64,000 nucleotides of DNA from Planctomycetota bacterium (GTDB lineage: Bacteria > Planctomycetota > J058 > JAJDCQ01), in assembly GCA_029260755.1 (NCBI GenBank), contig JAJDCQ010000178.1:43413-107412 (forward strand). Reading direction: 5' to 3'. Position numbers and translations under genes: made by a program. The notes beneath the pieces were generated by a model that was given only the letters and a program-made list of their open reading frames with translations, had not been told where the DNA came from and did no database searches. Below are positions 38,053-47,092 of the stretch, one piece after another. Positions within the stretch are counted from its first letter, which is position 1. Each line of letters opens with the position of its first letter.

Positions 38053-39582
38053 CTACGAGACCGGCCGCGAGGCGCCGGCGATCCGCTCGGCGATCTCGCT
38101 CGTCGACCGGCCCGGGGTGAGCGGGGCCAGCTCGACGATCCCGCCCCACCCCTCCACCAGCTCCCGTCCGACGACGACCTTGTCCCGGTAGTCCTCGCCC
38201 TTGATGAGGACGTCGGGACGGACGGCGGCGATGAGGTCGATCGGGGTCTCCTCGTCGAAGAGCACCACGTGGTCGACCGCCGAGAGCGCCGCGAGCGCCT
38301 CGGCTCGATCGAGCTCGCTGAAGTAGGGCCGGTCGGGTCCCTTCAGCTCCTGGACCGAGCGATCGGTGTTGAGCCCGACCACCAGCGCGTCGCCGCGGCT
38401 CCGCGCCCAGCTCAGGTAGCGGAGATGGCCGACGTGCAGGATGTCGAAGCAGCCGTTGGTGAACACGACCTGGCCGCCGCGCCGCCTCACCTCCCCGGCC
38501 GCCTCGGCCGCCTCCTCCTGCGTTCGTAGCTTGGAGGTCAGGGGCGCCGCGTGCCCGAGGACCTCGGTGACGATCTCGGATCGGTCGAGCGGAGTCACGC
38601 CGACCCGCTCGACCTCGAGGCCGCCGGCCGCGTTCGCGAGCGGCGCCGCGATCGAGAGATCGTAGCCGCCGGCGAGAACGAGGCCGAGCACGCTCAGCAC
38701 CATGTCGCCCGCGCCGGTCACGTCGAAGACGGAGCGAGGACGGGTGGGGAAATGCCGGAACCTCCCATCCGAGAGAACGATGAGTATACCATCCATGTCA
38801 AGCGTGACCGCCGAGAAGCGCAATCCGAGATCGTCCACGAGCTTACGGGCTACGCGCAGCGCGTCATCTCGGCTCCCGATCGAGCTCCCTGTGGCGAGCT
38901 CGGTCTCGCGCCGGTTCGGGGTGATTCCCCACAGCCCGCGGTAGCGCTCGTAGTCCTCGTGCTTGCGCGGGTCGGCGATCACGGGGACGGGCCGGTCGCC
39001 GCCGGCGCCGAGCGCGGCGATCCGCCCGAGCAGACCGCCCGCGAAGAGCCCCTTGTCGTAGTCCGAGCACAGGATGAGGTCCGCGGTCGCCGCGGCCGCC
39101 TCGATCTTCGCGGCGAGGGCGTCCTCGACCTCGCGAGGGTAAGCGGCCGTCACCTCGGCGTCGACCCGGAGGAGCTGCTGATTGCTGGCGAGAAGCCGCG
39201 TCTTCACCGTCGAGGGGCGCCCGCCGCGCTCGACCACGATTCCGTCGTCGGGCACCCCGAGCTCCGCGAGCACCCGGCGGAACTCGCCCGCGGGCGCGTC
39301 CTCGCCGATGACGCCGAACGGGATCACGTTCGCGCCGAGGCGGACCAGGTTCGCGATGACGCTGCCGGCGCCGCCGAGGCGCACCTCCTCGCGCTCGATC
39401 CGCAGGACCGGGACCGGCGCCTCGGGCGAGACCCGCTCCACGCTCCCCCAGACGTAGCGGTCGAGGATGAGGTCGCCGACGACGAGGATCGTCGGCCGGG
39501 CGATGGACTCGAGGGCGCTCGCGAGCTGACGCTCGGTCGCTGATCCATCGGCGAGCAGCTTGTCGGGAGCGATCGGCGCCAT
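38053..39582 (-). CDS. hldE: Bifunctional heptose-7-phosphate kinase/heptose-1-phosphate adenylyltransferase
   Basis: 509 residues. Phosphorylates D-glycero-manno-heptose 7-phosphate and later adds AMP, giving ADP-heptose for LPS core. Residues 1-340 form a PfkB-type sugar kinase (VVGDLILDRYVWG, RLGGAGSVIANL, FDVTGAGDMVLSVLG); 365-509 a nucleotidyltransferase (FTNGCFDILHVGHLRYL with HxGH, KGEDYRDKVVVG). GGAGAGG (39591-39597) supports ATG 39582. First gene of the envelope/pilus operon. Confidence 0.94.
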   Translation of the reverse strand: MAPIAPDKLLADGSATERQLASALESIARPTILVVGDLILDRYVWGSVERVSPEAPVPVLRIEREEVRLGGAGSVIANLVRLGANVIPFGVIGEDAPAGEFRRVLAELGVPDDGIVVERGGRPSTVKTRLLASNQQLLRVDAEVTAAYPREVEDALAAKIEAAAATADLILCSDYDKGLFAGGLLGRIAALGAGGDRPVPVIADPRKHEDYERYRGLWGITPNRRETELATGSSIGSRDDALRVARKLVDDLGLRFSAVTLDMDGILIVLSDGRFRHFPTRPRSVFDVTGAGDMVLSVLGLVLAGGYDLSIAAPLANAAGGLEVERVGVTPLDRSEIVTEVLGHAAPLTSKLRTQEEAAEAAGEVRRRGGQVVFTNGCFDILHVGHLRYLSWARSRGDALVVGLNTDRSVQELKGPDRPYFSELDRAEALAALSAVDHVVLFDEETPIDLIAAVRPDVLIKGEDYRDKVVVGRELVEGWGGIVELAPLTPGRSTSEIAERIAGASRPVS

Positions 39583-39665
39583 CGGCGCACCCTCTCCGTC
39601 GAGCCACGGCGGCGTGTCCCGGAGGGCATCGGCCTCCCGCGTCGGAGCCGTGGAGGCCCGACTGT

Positions 39666-39693
39666 AACTTAACGGCTCGACGCTCCAATGCAA
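39666..39693 (-). promoter_or_regulatory. Probable promoter of the hldE operon
   Basis: On the minus strand TTGCAT (39688-39693), 16 bp, TAAGTT (39666-39671), in an AT-richer patch of the otherwise GC-rich gap. Weaker than the others listed. Confidence 0.4.
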
Positions 39694-39834
39694 AGCCCCT
39701 GGAGGGGTTGGGGCGCGGCTCGCCGGCGCCGGCCGGCCTCGTGTCGCGACCTCGGGATGACCCCGGTCCCTGGCGCGAGCGCCCCGCTTGTGACTAACTG
39801 AAGGGCGCCACCTCCCCCGCCCTCGGAGGTCCCG

Positions 39835-40944
39835 GTGAACCTCGGCTTCGGCGACGAACGCCTGCCCGCGACGCCCGCGATCCCGGCGCCCCCGGTCCCC
39901 GGTCCGGGCGAGCCGCCCCGCGTGATCGTCGCCGACGACGAGCCGCTCAGCCTTCGCTTCCTCCAGGCGATCCTCAAGGCGGAGGGGTGCGAGGTCGAGG
40001 CGGTCGACAGCGGCGACGCCGCCCTCGCGGCGGCCGAGCGGGCGACGCCTCACATCGTGGTGCTCGACGCCCACATGCCGGGAGGGATCAACGGGTTCCA
40101 GGCCTGCCGCTCGCTCCGCGAGCGCCCGGCGACGCGCCTGGTGCCCGTGATGATGGTCACCGCCCTGACCGAGACGACCGACCGCCACTACGGGCTCGAG
40201 GTCGGCGTCGACGACTACGTCTGCAAGCCCTACCGCCGCGAGGAGGTCCGCGGACGGGTGCGCAGCCTCCTCGAGCGGCAGCGCGTCCTCCTCCGCCTCT
40301 CGCGCGTCGAGGATCCTCTCCGCGAGATCGTCCGGATGCTCTCGATCAGCGCGCCGCACTCGGAGCGGGTCGCCCGCCTCGCCGGCGCCTACGCCGAGCA
40401 CGGCGGGGCGCCTCCCGAGATCGTGCGTACGGTCGCCCGGGCGGGCTTCTTCCACGACGTCGGCAAGCTCGCCCTGCCCGAGACGCTCATCGGAAAGACG
40501 ACGCCGCTCGACGCCGAGGAGGAGCAGCTCCTCCGGTTCCATCCCGAGCGCGGTCACCAGATCTGCCGCGGCATCCCGGCGCTGCGCGAGGTGCTCTCGG
40601 CGATCCGATGGCACCACGAGCGCTTCGACGGCCTGGGCTTCCCCGACAACCTGAAGGGGCGAGGGATCCCCCGGCTGGCGCGCGAGATCGCCGTGGTCAG
40701 CGTCTTCGACGCGATCGGCAGCAACCTCCCGCCGAAGGAGTCGATCACGATCCTCGATACGCAGTCCACGCAGGGCTGGTGGGACCCCGAGGTCGTCGCG
40801 CGCTTCATCGAGATGATCGAGGCCGACGGCCCCGAGGTCCGGCCGACCGGCTGGACCGGCCTCGACCGCGCCATCTTCAATCCGCCCCCGCCGACGGGGC
40901 ACCGCCCGTCCGAGCGCTTCCTCCGGCGCCGGCCGCCCGGATGA
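39835..40944 (+). CDS. Response regulator with HD-GYP domain
   Basis: 369 residues, GTG start with GGAGGT at 39824-39829 six bases upstream. Receiver domain at about 28-150 with phosphoacceptor Asp78 (VVLDAHMPGG) and CKPYRREE; HD-GYP domain 165-340 with His207-Asp208 (HDVGKLALPE) and HHERFDGLGFP, where the family's GYP is GFP. RpfG-type enzymes hydrolyse cyclic di-GMP; the Tyr-to-Phe change is conservative and activity is likely but unproven. The stop overlaps the start of the hybrid kinase (ATGA), making an evident two-component pair. Confidence 0.92.
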   Translation: MNLGFGDERLPATPAIPAPPVPGPGEPPRVIVADDEPLSLRFLQAILKAEGCEVEAVDSGDAALAAAERATPHIVVLDAHMPGGINGFQACRSLRERPATRLVPVMMVTALTETTDRHYGLEVGVDDYVCKPYRREEVRGRVRSLLERQRVLLRLSRVEDPLREIVRMLSISAPHSERVARLAGAYAEHGGAPPEIVRTVARAGFFHDVGKLALPETLIGKTTPLDAEEEQLLRFHPERGHQICRGIPALREVLSAIRWHHERFDGLGFPDNLKGRGIPRLAREIAVVSVFDAIGSNLPPKESITILDTQSTQGWWDPEVVARFIEMIEADGPEVRPTGWTGLDRAIFNPPPPTGHRPSERFLRRRPPG

Positions 40945-43562
40945 GGGGCGCTCCCGACCAACCGCCGCCGGCCCCCGCCGAGGACGGGGAAGGCCGCCGC
41001 GCCGACGAGGCCGATCGGCTCCGGCGCCTCCACCTGACGACGGGCGCGTCGGTGTGGAGCTTCGGGATCTGCGTCATGTTCTCGGTGAGCATCGCCCTGA
41101 TGCTCGGCCACTGGGGCGCGCTCAGCTCGCTCCTCGCCGTCCTCGGGCTCGCGTTCGCGGCCGTCTTCGTCCTCGCGCTCCGCGCCCGCGACAGCTTCGT
41201 CCCGGGCGCCCTCCACACGATCGCGCTGGTGCTCGCCCTCCCCCTCATCGCCGCCGAGAGCGGCGGGATCGGCTCGCCCGCCGCGTGGAACTTCGTCGTC
41301 GTCCCGCTCGTCGCGGTCCTCCTCGTCGGCCCGAGGTTCGCGGCGGTCATCACGGTCGCCCTCGCCGCCGAGGTCGTCGTCCTCGCCGCCCTCGAGCTCT
41401 CGGGGCACCGCTTCCCGCAGGCGGTCGAGGGGGCGCAGTGGACGATCCTGGTCGCCCTGAGCAACGGCGCGACGGTCGTCTTCGTCACCTTCGTCGCCTG
41501 GATCTACGACCGCGAGCGCGAGCGCGAGGCGCACCGGGCCGCCTCCGCCCTCGAGCAGCTCGAGACGGCCAAGGAGGCGGCCGAGGCGGCCGCGAAGGCG
41601 AAGGGCGAGTTCCTCGCGAACATGAGCCACGAGCTGCGGACGCCGATGAACGCGGTGATCGGGCTCACCGGCCTCATCCTCGAGACCGAGCTGACCGGCG
41701 AGCAGCGCGGCTACGGCGAGACGATCCGCAAGAGCGGCGACGCCCTCCTCCACCTCATCAATGACATCCTCGACTTCAGCAAGATCGAGGCGGGCAAGCT
41801 GCAGCTCGAGGAGCAGCCGTTCGATCTCCGCGAGTGCGTCGAGGCGAGCCTCGATCTCCTCGCCCCGAAGGCGGCCGAGAAGGGGCTCGACCACGCCTAC
41901 ATGATCGACGACGGCGTCCCGACCGCGCTCGTCGGCGACGTCGCCCGGCTCCGACAGATCCTCGTCAACCTGATCGGCAACGCCGTCAAGTTCACCGACG
42001 CGGGCGAGGTCGTCGTCCGCGTCTCCGCGGGCGAGGTCGACGCCGACGGACGCCTCGAGGTCCGCTTCGAGGTCCGCGACACCGGGATCGGGATCCCGAC
42101 CGACCGGCTCGACCGCCTCTTCGAGTCGTTCACCCAGGCCGACGCCTCGACGACGCGCCGGTTCGGCGGGACCGGCCTCGGCCTCGCGATCAGCCGGCAC
42201 CTGGCGGAGCTTCTCGGCGGCGGGATCACCGTCCGGAGCGCCGTCGGCGAGGGATCGAGCTTCGAGCTCCGGATCCGCGCCCGACCGGCGCCCGAGCCGG
42301 CGACCCCCCGGTTCCCCGCCGGCGCGGTGGAGCTCCTCGCCGGGCGCCGCCTCCTGATCGTCGACGACAACGCGACCAACCGGACGATCCTCACCCACCA
42401 GGCGGAGCGCTGGGGACTGCGGACGCGCGCCGCCGCCTCGGCCGAGGAGGCGCTCGCCTGGGTCGGCGACGGCGAGCGCTTCGACCTCGGGATCCTCGAC
42501 CAGCACATGCCCGGAATGGACGGTCTGGCCCTCGGCGCCGAGATCCGGAAGAGCCGCACCGACGTGGAGCTCCCGCTCGTGCTGCTCACGAGCGTCGGGC
42601 GCCAGCGCGAGGCCCGGACCGAGTTCGCCGCCACCCTGACCAAGCCGATCAAGCCGAGCGCGCTCCTCGACGTGGTCATGACCGTCATCGCCGGCGAGGC
42701 GCCGGCCGCCGACCGGGACGACGCCCCGCGCCTCGCCCGGGACCTCGCCGAGCGCCTGCCCCTGCGGATCCTCCTCGCGGAGGACAACCCGGTGAACCAG
42801 CGGGTCGCCACGGCGATCCTCGGTCGGATGGGGTATCGGGCCGACCTGGCCGCCGACGGCAACGAGGTGCTCGCCGCGCTCGAGCGTCAGCGCTACGACG
42901 TCGTCCTGATGGACCTCCACATGCCCGAGCTCGACGGCGTCGAGGCGACCGTTCGCATCCGCGAGCGCTGGAACGAGGAGCGGCCGCGGATCGTCGCGCT
43001 CACCGCGAGCACGCTCGCCGAGGACCGCCGCCGCTGCCGCGAGGTGGGGATGGACGCCTACGTCGCGAAGCCGATCCGCCCGGCCGACCTCGCCGCCGCC
43101 CTCGAGGAGGTCGCCCCGGACGAGGCCCGGGTGGCGAGCCGCGGGGACGCGGCCGTCGCTCCGCCCGAGCCCGAGCCGTCGGGCGCGCTGCGGGCCGGAC
43201 CCGACCCCGCGGTGATCGACCCCGAGACGTGGGCGACCCTCCGCGACCTCGTCGAGCTCGAGCCCGCGTTGCTCGAAGAGCTGCTCGAGAAGTTCGACGC
43301 CGAGGCGCCCGAACGTCTCGGCGCCCTCGAGAAGGCGCTCGCCGAGGACGACGCGGACGCGCTCGCCGAGAACGCCCACCGCCTCAAGGGGAGCGGCTCC
43401 GTCCTGGGTGCGGTGCAGGTGATCGAGCTCTGCCGGGACCTCGAGGCGATCGGTCGAGGCGGAACGACCGACGGCGCGGCGGAGCTGCTCGAGCGCCTCC
43501 GGGACGCGTGCGCGGCGGGGCGGGGAGCGTTCGACGGGGTGGCGGCGGCCGCGGGGAAGTGA
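40941..43562 (+). CDS. Hybrid sensor histidine kinase with two receivers and an HPt domain
   Basis: 873 residues, inner membrane. Five or six membrane segments within residues 35-190 form an uncharacterised integral sensor. Then HisKA with His230 (MSHELRTPMNAVIG), HATPase (LIGNAVKFTDAG, DTGIGIPTDRL, FGGTGLGLAISR), receiver 1 with Asp520 (LDQHMPGMDG), receiver 2 with Asp658 (LMDLHMPELDG) and a C-terminal HPt with His813 (AHRLKGSGSVLG). This is the BarA-like full phosphorelay in one chain. It is translationally coupled to the HD-GYP regulator, whose Asp78 is the probable final acceptor. Confidence 0.94.
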   Translation: MRGAPDQPPPAPAEDGEGRRADEADRLRRLHLTTGASVWSFGICVMFSVSIALMLGHWGALSSLLAVLGLAFAAVFVLALRARDSFVPGALHTIALVLALPLIAAESGGIGSPAAWNFVVVPLVAVLLVGPRFAAVITVALAAEVVVLAALELSGHRFPQAVEGAQWTILVALSNGATVVFVTFVAWIYDREREREAHRAASALEQLETAKEAAEAAAKAKGEFLANMSHELRTPMNAVIGLTGLILETELTGEQRGYGETIRKSGDALLHLINDILDFSKIEAGKLQLEEQPFDLRECVEASLDLLAPKAAEKGLDHAYMIDDGVPTALVGDVARLRQILVNLIGNAVKFTDAGEVVVRVSAGEVDADGRLEVRFEVRDTGIGIPTDRLDRLFESFTQADASTTRRFGGTGLGLAISRHLAELLGGGITVRSAVGEGSSFELRIRARPAPEPATPRFPAGAVELLAGRRLLIVDDNATNRTILTHQAERWGLRTRAAASAEEALAWVGDGERFDLGILDQHMPGMDGLALGAEIRKSRTDVELPLVLLTSVGRQREARTEFAATLTKPIKPSALLDVVMTVIAGEAPAADRDDAPRLARDLAERLPLRILLAEDNPVNQRVATAILGRMGYRADLAADGNEVLAALERQRYDVVLMDLHMPELDGVEATVRIRERWNEERPRIVALTASTLAEDRRRCREVGMDAYVAKPIRPADLAAALEEVAPDEARVASRGDAAVAPPEPEPSGALRAGPDPAVIDPETWATLRDLVELEPALLEELLEKFDAEAPERLGALEKALAEDDADALAENAHRLKGSGSVLGAVQVIELCRDLEAIGRGGTTDGAAELLERLRDACAAGRGAFDGVAAAAGK

Positions 43563-43569
43563 CGTCATG

Positions 43570-43756
43570 ATGATCGGCTTCGCCGATCACATCCTCGGCG
43601 CGTTCCGTGACTCGTTCCTGGAACAGCGGCAGGGAATCTCACGCAAAGGCGCAAAGACGCAAAGGGGTCGCTGCTCCGAGCCGAGGTTCGGATCCGGCAA
43701 GGCCCCTTTGCGTCTTTGCGCCTTTGCGTGAGCTAGTTTTTTCGTTCCGGGAACGA
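43570..43756. repeat. Family B structured repeat, copy B3
   Basis: Begins with the same 19-bp ATGATCGGCTTCGCCGATC (43570-43588) as B1 but lacks the right-hand copy. Perfect 30-bp inverted arms at 43638-43667 and 43703-43732. GTTCCTGGAAC (43614-43624) and GTTCCGGGAAC (43744-43754, inside a 15-bp palindrome) bracket the arms. It lies between the convergent hybrid-kinase and membrane-protein genes. Confidence 0.88.
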
Positions 43757-43768
43757 GACGCCGCCGGC

Positions 43769-45235
43769 TCACCAGGGGACGTTCGACCCCCAGACGAGGC
43801 CGCCCGTCGTCCCCGCCGCGAGCGGAGCGAACGGATCGCCCGCGGCCCGGGCGTCGAGGTGGCGCTCCACCACCTCGGCGAGGCCGGGCCGGTCCTCGCG
43901 CAGGCGCTTGCGGAGCGACCTCCTCAGCGAGGGGTCCCGGCCCAGCCTCTGCGCGAGGTGGAGGCCGAGCTCGACGATCACGACCTCCTCGGGTCGCCCG
44001 CGCTCGAGCGATCGATCGCGCAGCCACGTCGCCCGGTCGCATCGGCCGGCCGCGTCCGCGAGCCGGACCTGACCCTCGAGCGTTCGGCCGAACGCGATCA
44101 CTCCGCCGGTCCGGATGTCGGACACCTCGTCGTCCGCCCGTTCGAGGGTGAGCAGGCCGTCGGCGATCACGCCGGGCCACGCCTCCTCGGGAGACGCGCG
44201 GCGCGCCTCCTCGAGCGAGTGCTTCCGGAAGGCCGGCTCGCGGGTCACGAAGGCGAACCAGACCGCCGCGCGTGCGAGGTCCTCGTCGTCGCCACGTCGC
44301 TTCGCATCCTCGCGCGCCTCGGCGAGCGGCGCTCGCGCCAGCTCGGGGTGACCGCGCTCGATCTGGAGGGTCGCGAGCTCGATCGGGTCGTCGCCGCGTC
44401 GGGCGAGCTCGGCCGCCCAGTCCTCGCGGAGGCTCGCCCGCGCGTCGGCGTCGAGACGTCCGAGCAATCGCCAGGGCACCTCGGCGAGCCACTCGCCCGG
44501 CTCGACCTGCCCGGGGACGAGGCGTTCGTCGTGGGGAATCAACCATGGCCGCTTGCCGTCGTGCTCCATGAACCGTTCGACGTGGGCGACGACCTGCCGG
44601 TGCCAGCGGTCGAACTCGGGTCGGACCTCGGCGGCCCACCGCTCGGCGCGGTGGAGCTCGGCGAACGCGTCGCGGAGGAACCACGGTCCGGCGCGGCGCA
44701 TCGTCGGCGGGCTCTGACGCGCGACGATGACGGCCGGCGATCCGTCGAGGACGAACACCGACCGGAACCACTCGGGGCTCAGCGTGCGCAGCAGCTCGAG
44801 GTCGCCGACGAGGTCCTCGCCCTCCCGGATCCGTTCGACGAGGCGAGCGAGGGCGAGTCGATCGCCCGCTGCCACCCGCGCGTGGAGCGGCGCGGTGACG
44901 CGATCGGCGCGGTCCAGCCCGTCGACCCGCAGACGCGCGGCCTGTCGCTCGACCTCGTCCCAGCGCGCCTCGAGCGACGCGCCAACCATGACGAGGGAGG
45001 TCACCAGGGCGCCGACCAGGGCGATCGACGTCCAGATCCGCGTCAGGGTGAGGCCGGGACGCCGCGCGAAGACGGCCGCCCAGATCACGAGCCCGGCGAG
45101 GGTGAGGTGCGCCGGGAACGCGATCGGGTAGGGGTGGAGCACGATCGCGGCGAGCCACGCGATGGCCGCGAAGGCGGGGAGCGCCCACAGGCAGGCGCGG
45201 AGCGGTGACGGAGATCCGGGGCGCGGCGCGTCCAT
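43769..45235 (-). CDS. Membrane protein of unknown function, paralogue 2
   Basis: 488 residues from ATG 45235, preceded by TAGGAGCC; a GTG at 45274 would overlap the upstream gene. Three membrane helices lie in residues 15-100 (ALPAFAAIAWLAAIVL, IWTSIALVGALVTSLVMV). A long helical soluble part follows. It is clearly homologous to the adjacent upstream gene: shared DLARAAVWFAFVTREP, VPWRLLGRLD, and the closing LVWGSNVPW. No known family recognised. The pair starts 14 bp apart and is cotranscribed. Confidence 0.75.
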   Translation of the reverse strand: MDAPRPGSPSPLRACLWALPAFAAIAWLAAIVLHPYPIAFPAHLTLAGLVIWAAVFARRPGLTLTRIWTSIALVGALVTSLVMVGASLEARWDEVERQAARLRVDGLDRADRVTAPLHARVAAGDRLALARLVERIREGEDLVGDLELLRTLSPEWFRSVFVLDGSPAVIVARQSPPTMRRAGPWFLRDAFAELHRAERWAAEVRPEFDRWHRQVVAHVERFMEHDGKRPWLIPHDERLVPGQVEPGEWLAEVPWRLLGRLDADARASLREDWAAELARRGDDPIELATLQIERGHPELARAPLAEAREDAKRRGDDEDLARAAVWFAFVTREPAFRKHSLEEARRASPEEAWPGVIADGLLTLERADDEVSDIRTGGVIAFGRTLEGQVRLADAAGRCDRATWLRDRSLERGRPEEVVIVELGLHLAQRLGRDPSLRRSLRKRLREDRPGLAEVVERHLDARAAGDPFAPLAAGTTGGLVWGSNVPW

Positions 45236-45249
45236 CGGGGACGTGGCTC

Positions 45250-46728
45250 CTACCACGGCGTGCGCGAGCCCCACAGAAGCGGGGCGATCGGCGGCGGGAA
45301 CGGACGTCGACGCTCCTCGAGCCTCCGGGCGCGGAGCACGCGCTTCACCCCCACCGCGAGCCCGGGACGGATCTGCCGGAGCTCGTCGAGGTGGTCGTCA
45401 CAGGGCGAGCCCTCATCCATCCGAGCCTCGAGGTGGAGGATGACCTCGAGGAGGGCCGCGCGCTCGGGACGGGCGAGCTGTCGGCCGGTCTCATCGGGGA
45501 GGCTGTCGAGCTGGTCCTCGCAGCCCTCGCGCGCCCCCCAGAGCTTCCGGTAGCCCTCCGTCGTCTGCGCCGGCGGGACCATCGAGCCGGCGACGGCGTC
45601 GTCGGATGCCTCGATCCGGAGCAGCCCGACCGCGAGGGCCTCCGGCCAGTCGCCCCGTCCCTCGCGGCGCGCCTCGCCGAGGGCGCGCGCGCGCTCGTCC
45701 GGCTCCCGCGTCGCGAAGGCCATCCAGACGGCCGCCCGCGCCAGGTCGGCCTGGTCGCCGCGCAGGATCGCCTCGGCCCGCGCCTCGCGCAGCGGACCGA
45801 CCGCCGCGTCGGGCTCCCCGAGCTCGAGGTGCAGGGCGGCGACCTCGAGCGGCGCGCCGCCCCGGCGCTTCATCGCGGCGGCCCAGTCGGCCCGGAAGCC
45901 GGCCCGGGCGCCCGGATCATCGAGGCGCCCGAGCACCTCCCAGGGCACCGGCCCCGGCCATCCGGCCGGGTCGGCCTGCCCGGCGAGCCAGCGCGTCCCG
46001 TCGAACCGCGGCCGCTTGCCCCCGGCGAGGAGGAGCGCGTCGGCGTCGTCGACGACCGCATCGCGCCACGCGTCGAGCTCGGGCTCGACCGCCGCGAGCC
46101 ACATCTCCGCCTGGCGCAGCTCGCCGAGCGCATCGTGGAGCATCCACCAGCCGTCGGACCGGCGGAGACGCGGCGGCGTCCGCCGCGCCGCCCGGACGAT
46201 CTCGCTTCCCTCGACGAGGTAGGCCCGCTCGAAGAGCGAGTCCTCGGTCATCTCGCGAAGGACGCGGAGGTCGGTGAAGACGTCCTCGCCGACCCGCAGC
46301 CGCTCGATCATCGCCTCGAGCGCGATCGCGTCGCCCGACCGGGCGCGGTCGCCGAGGAGGCGTCCCTCGAGCGCGTCGGCGCGGCGTCCGTCGGCGAGGC
46401 GGTAGCGAACGCAGACGCTCTCGATGCGCGCCCACCGCCGGTCGAGGTCGGCGCCGATCGAGACGGTCGACGTCGCGGCGAGGCCGAAGAGGGCGACGAG
46501 CGTCCACAGCCGGCCGACGCTCAACGCCGGGCGCCAGGCGAAGACGGCCGTCCAGCCGACGACGCCGGCGAGGGCGAGGTGAAGCGAGAAGGCGAGCGGA
46601 TAGGGGTGGAAGAGGACGCCGCCGAGCCACGCCGCGGTCCCGAGGAGGGGAGCGGCGTAGATCAGGCATCGGAGGGCGCGGCGGAGCCGCGATGATGATG
46701 GGGACTGGGATCGGAGAGCCTCGGCCAC
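45250..46728 (-). CDS. Membrane protein of unknown function, paralogue 1
   Basis: 492 residues from GTG 46728 with AGGA nine bases upstream; an earlier in-frame start lies inside the family C repeat and is rejected. Three N-terminal membrane helices (YAAPLLGTAAWLGGVLF, LWTLVALFGLAATSTVSIG), then a soluble helical region with DLARAAVWMAFATREPDE and VPWEVLGRLDD, ending LLWGSRTPW. Tandem duplicate of the downstream gene, diverged but colinear over its whole length. The soluble part could be TPR-like; no catalytic motif is visible. Confidence 0.75.
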   Translation of the reverse strand: MAEALRSQSPSSSRLRRALRCLIYAAPLLGTAAWLGGVLFHPYPLAFSLHLALAGVVGWTAVFAWRPALSVGRLWTLVALFGLAATSTVSIGADLDRRWARIESVCVRYRLADGRRADALEGRLLGDRARSGDAIALEAMIERLRVGEDVFTDLRVLREMTEDSLFERAYLVEGSEIVRAARRTPPRLRRSDGWWMLHDALGELRQAEMWLAAVEPELDAWRDAVVDDADALLLAGGKRPRFDGTRWLAGQADPAGWPGPVPWEVLGRLDDPGARAGFRADWAAAMKRRGGAPLEVAALHLELGEPDAAVGPLREARAEAILRGDQADLARAAVWMAFATREPDERARALGEARREGRGDWPEALAVGLLRIEASDDAVAGSMVPPAQTTEGYRKLWGAREGCEDQLDSLPDETGRQLARPERAALLEVILHLEARMDEGSPCDDHLDELRQIRPGLAVGVKRVLRARRLEERRRPFPPPIAPLLWGSRTPW

Positions 46729-46766
46729 GAGGTCATCCTGACCCGGGGGGGTGGCGTTCTCAAGCC

Positions 46767-46982
46767 GTTCCAGGAACAGGGGTCTCGGGCGGAGTACCGC
46801 GACGCGACGGCAATGGCTCGGCGACGCCCGAATCAATCCGAGTAATCCGCGAAATCCGCGGTTCGGTCTCTCTCGGCGTTGAACCCGGTGGGAACCGCGG
46901 ATTACGCGGATTACGCGGATTGCGAGTTGCCGGGTACGGGTTCATTGCCGTTGCGCGGGCCGTTCCAGGAACACGCGTGGTC
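46767..46982. repeat. Family C structured repeat, copy C3
   Basis: Bracketed by GTTCCAGGAAC at 46767-46777 and again at 46972-46982. Inverted arms 46834-46864 (CAATCCGAGTAATCCGCG) and 46892-46922. The flanks (TCGGGCGGAGTACCGCGACG, GGCAATGGCTCGGCGACGCC) are shared with the copies at the right edge. With the palindrome at 47008 it fills the gene-free stretch 46729-47092. Confidence 0.88.
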
Positions 46983-47007
46983 GCCCGGTCGATGAAGAGG
47001 CCACAGA

Positions 47008-47040
47008 TTTCACTGTGAAATCTGTGGCCTGACCCGACTG
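47008..47040. repeat. 33-bp perfect palindrome with family A motif
   Basis: AGGCCACAGATTTCAC and its exact complement separated by one base. It carries the CACAGATTT unit of family A but no core. It lies 53 bp beyond the stop of the conserved unknown gene and could act as a terminator hairpin. Confidence 0.75.
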
Positions 47041-47092
47041 CACCGACGACCTCTCGCAGAGCAAGACCAGGCCGTTCCGGGATCGGGGAGCC

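Noticed and set aside
45236..45274. GTG start for the second paralogous membrane protein
   Set aside because: It would overlap the upstream stop, while ATG 45235 has a good ribosome site.
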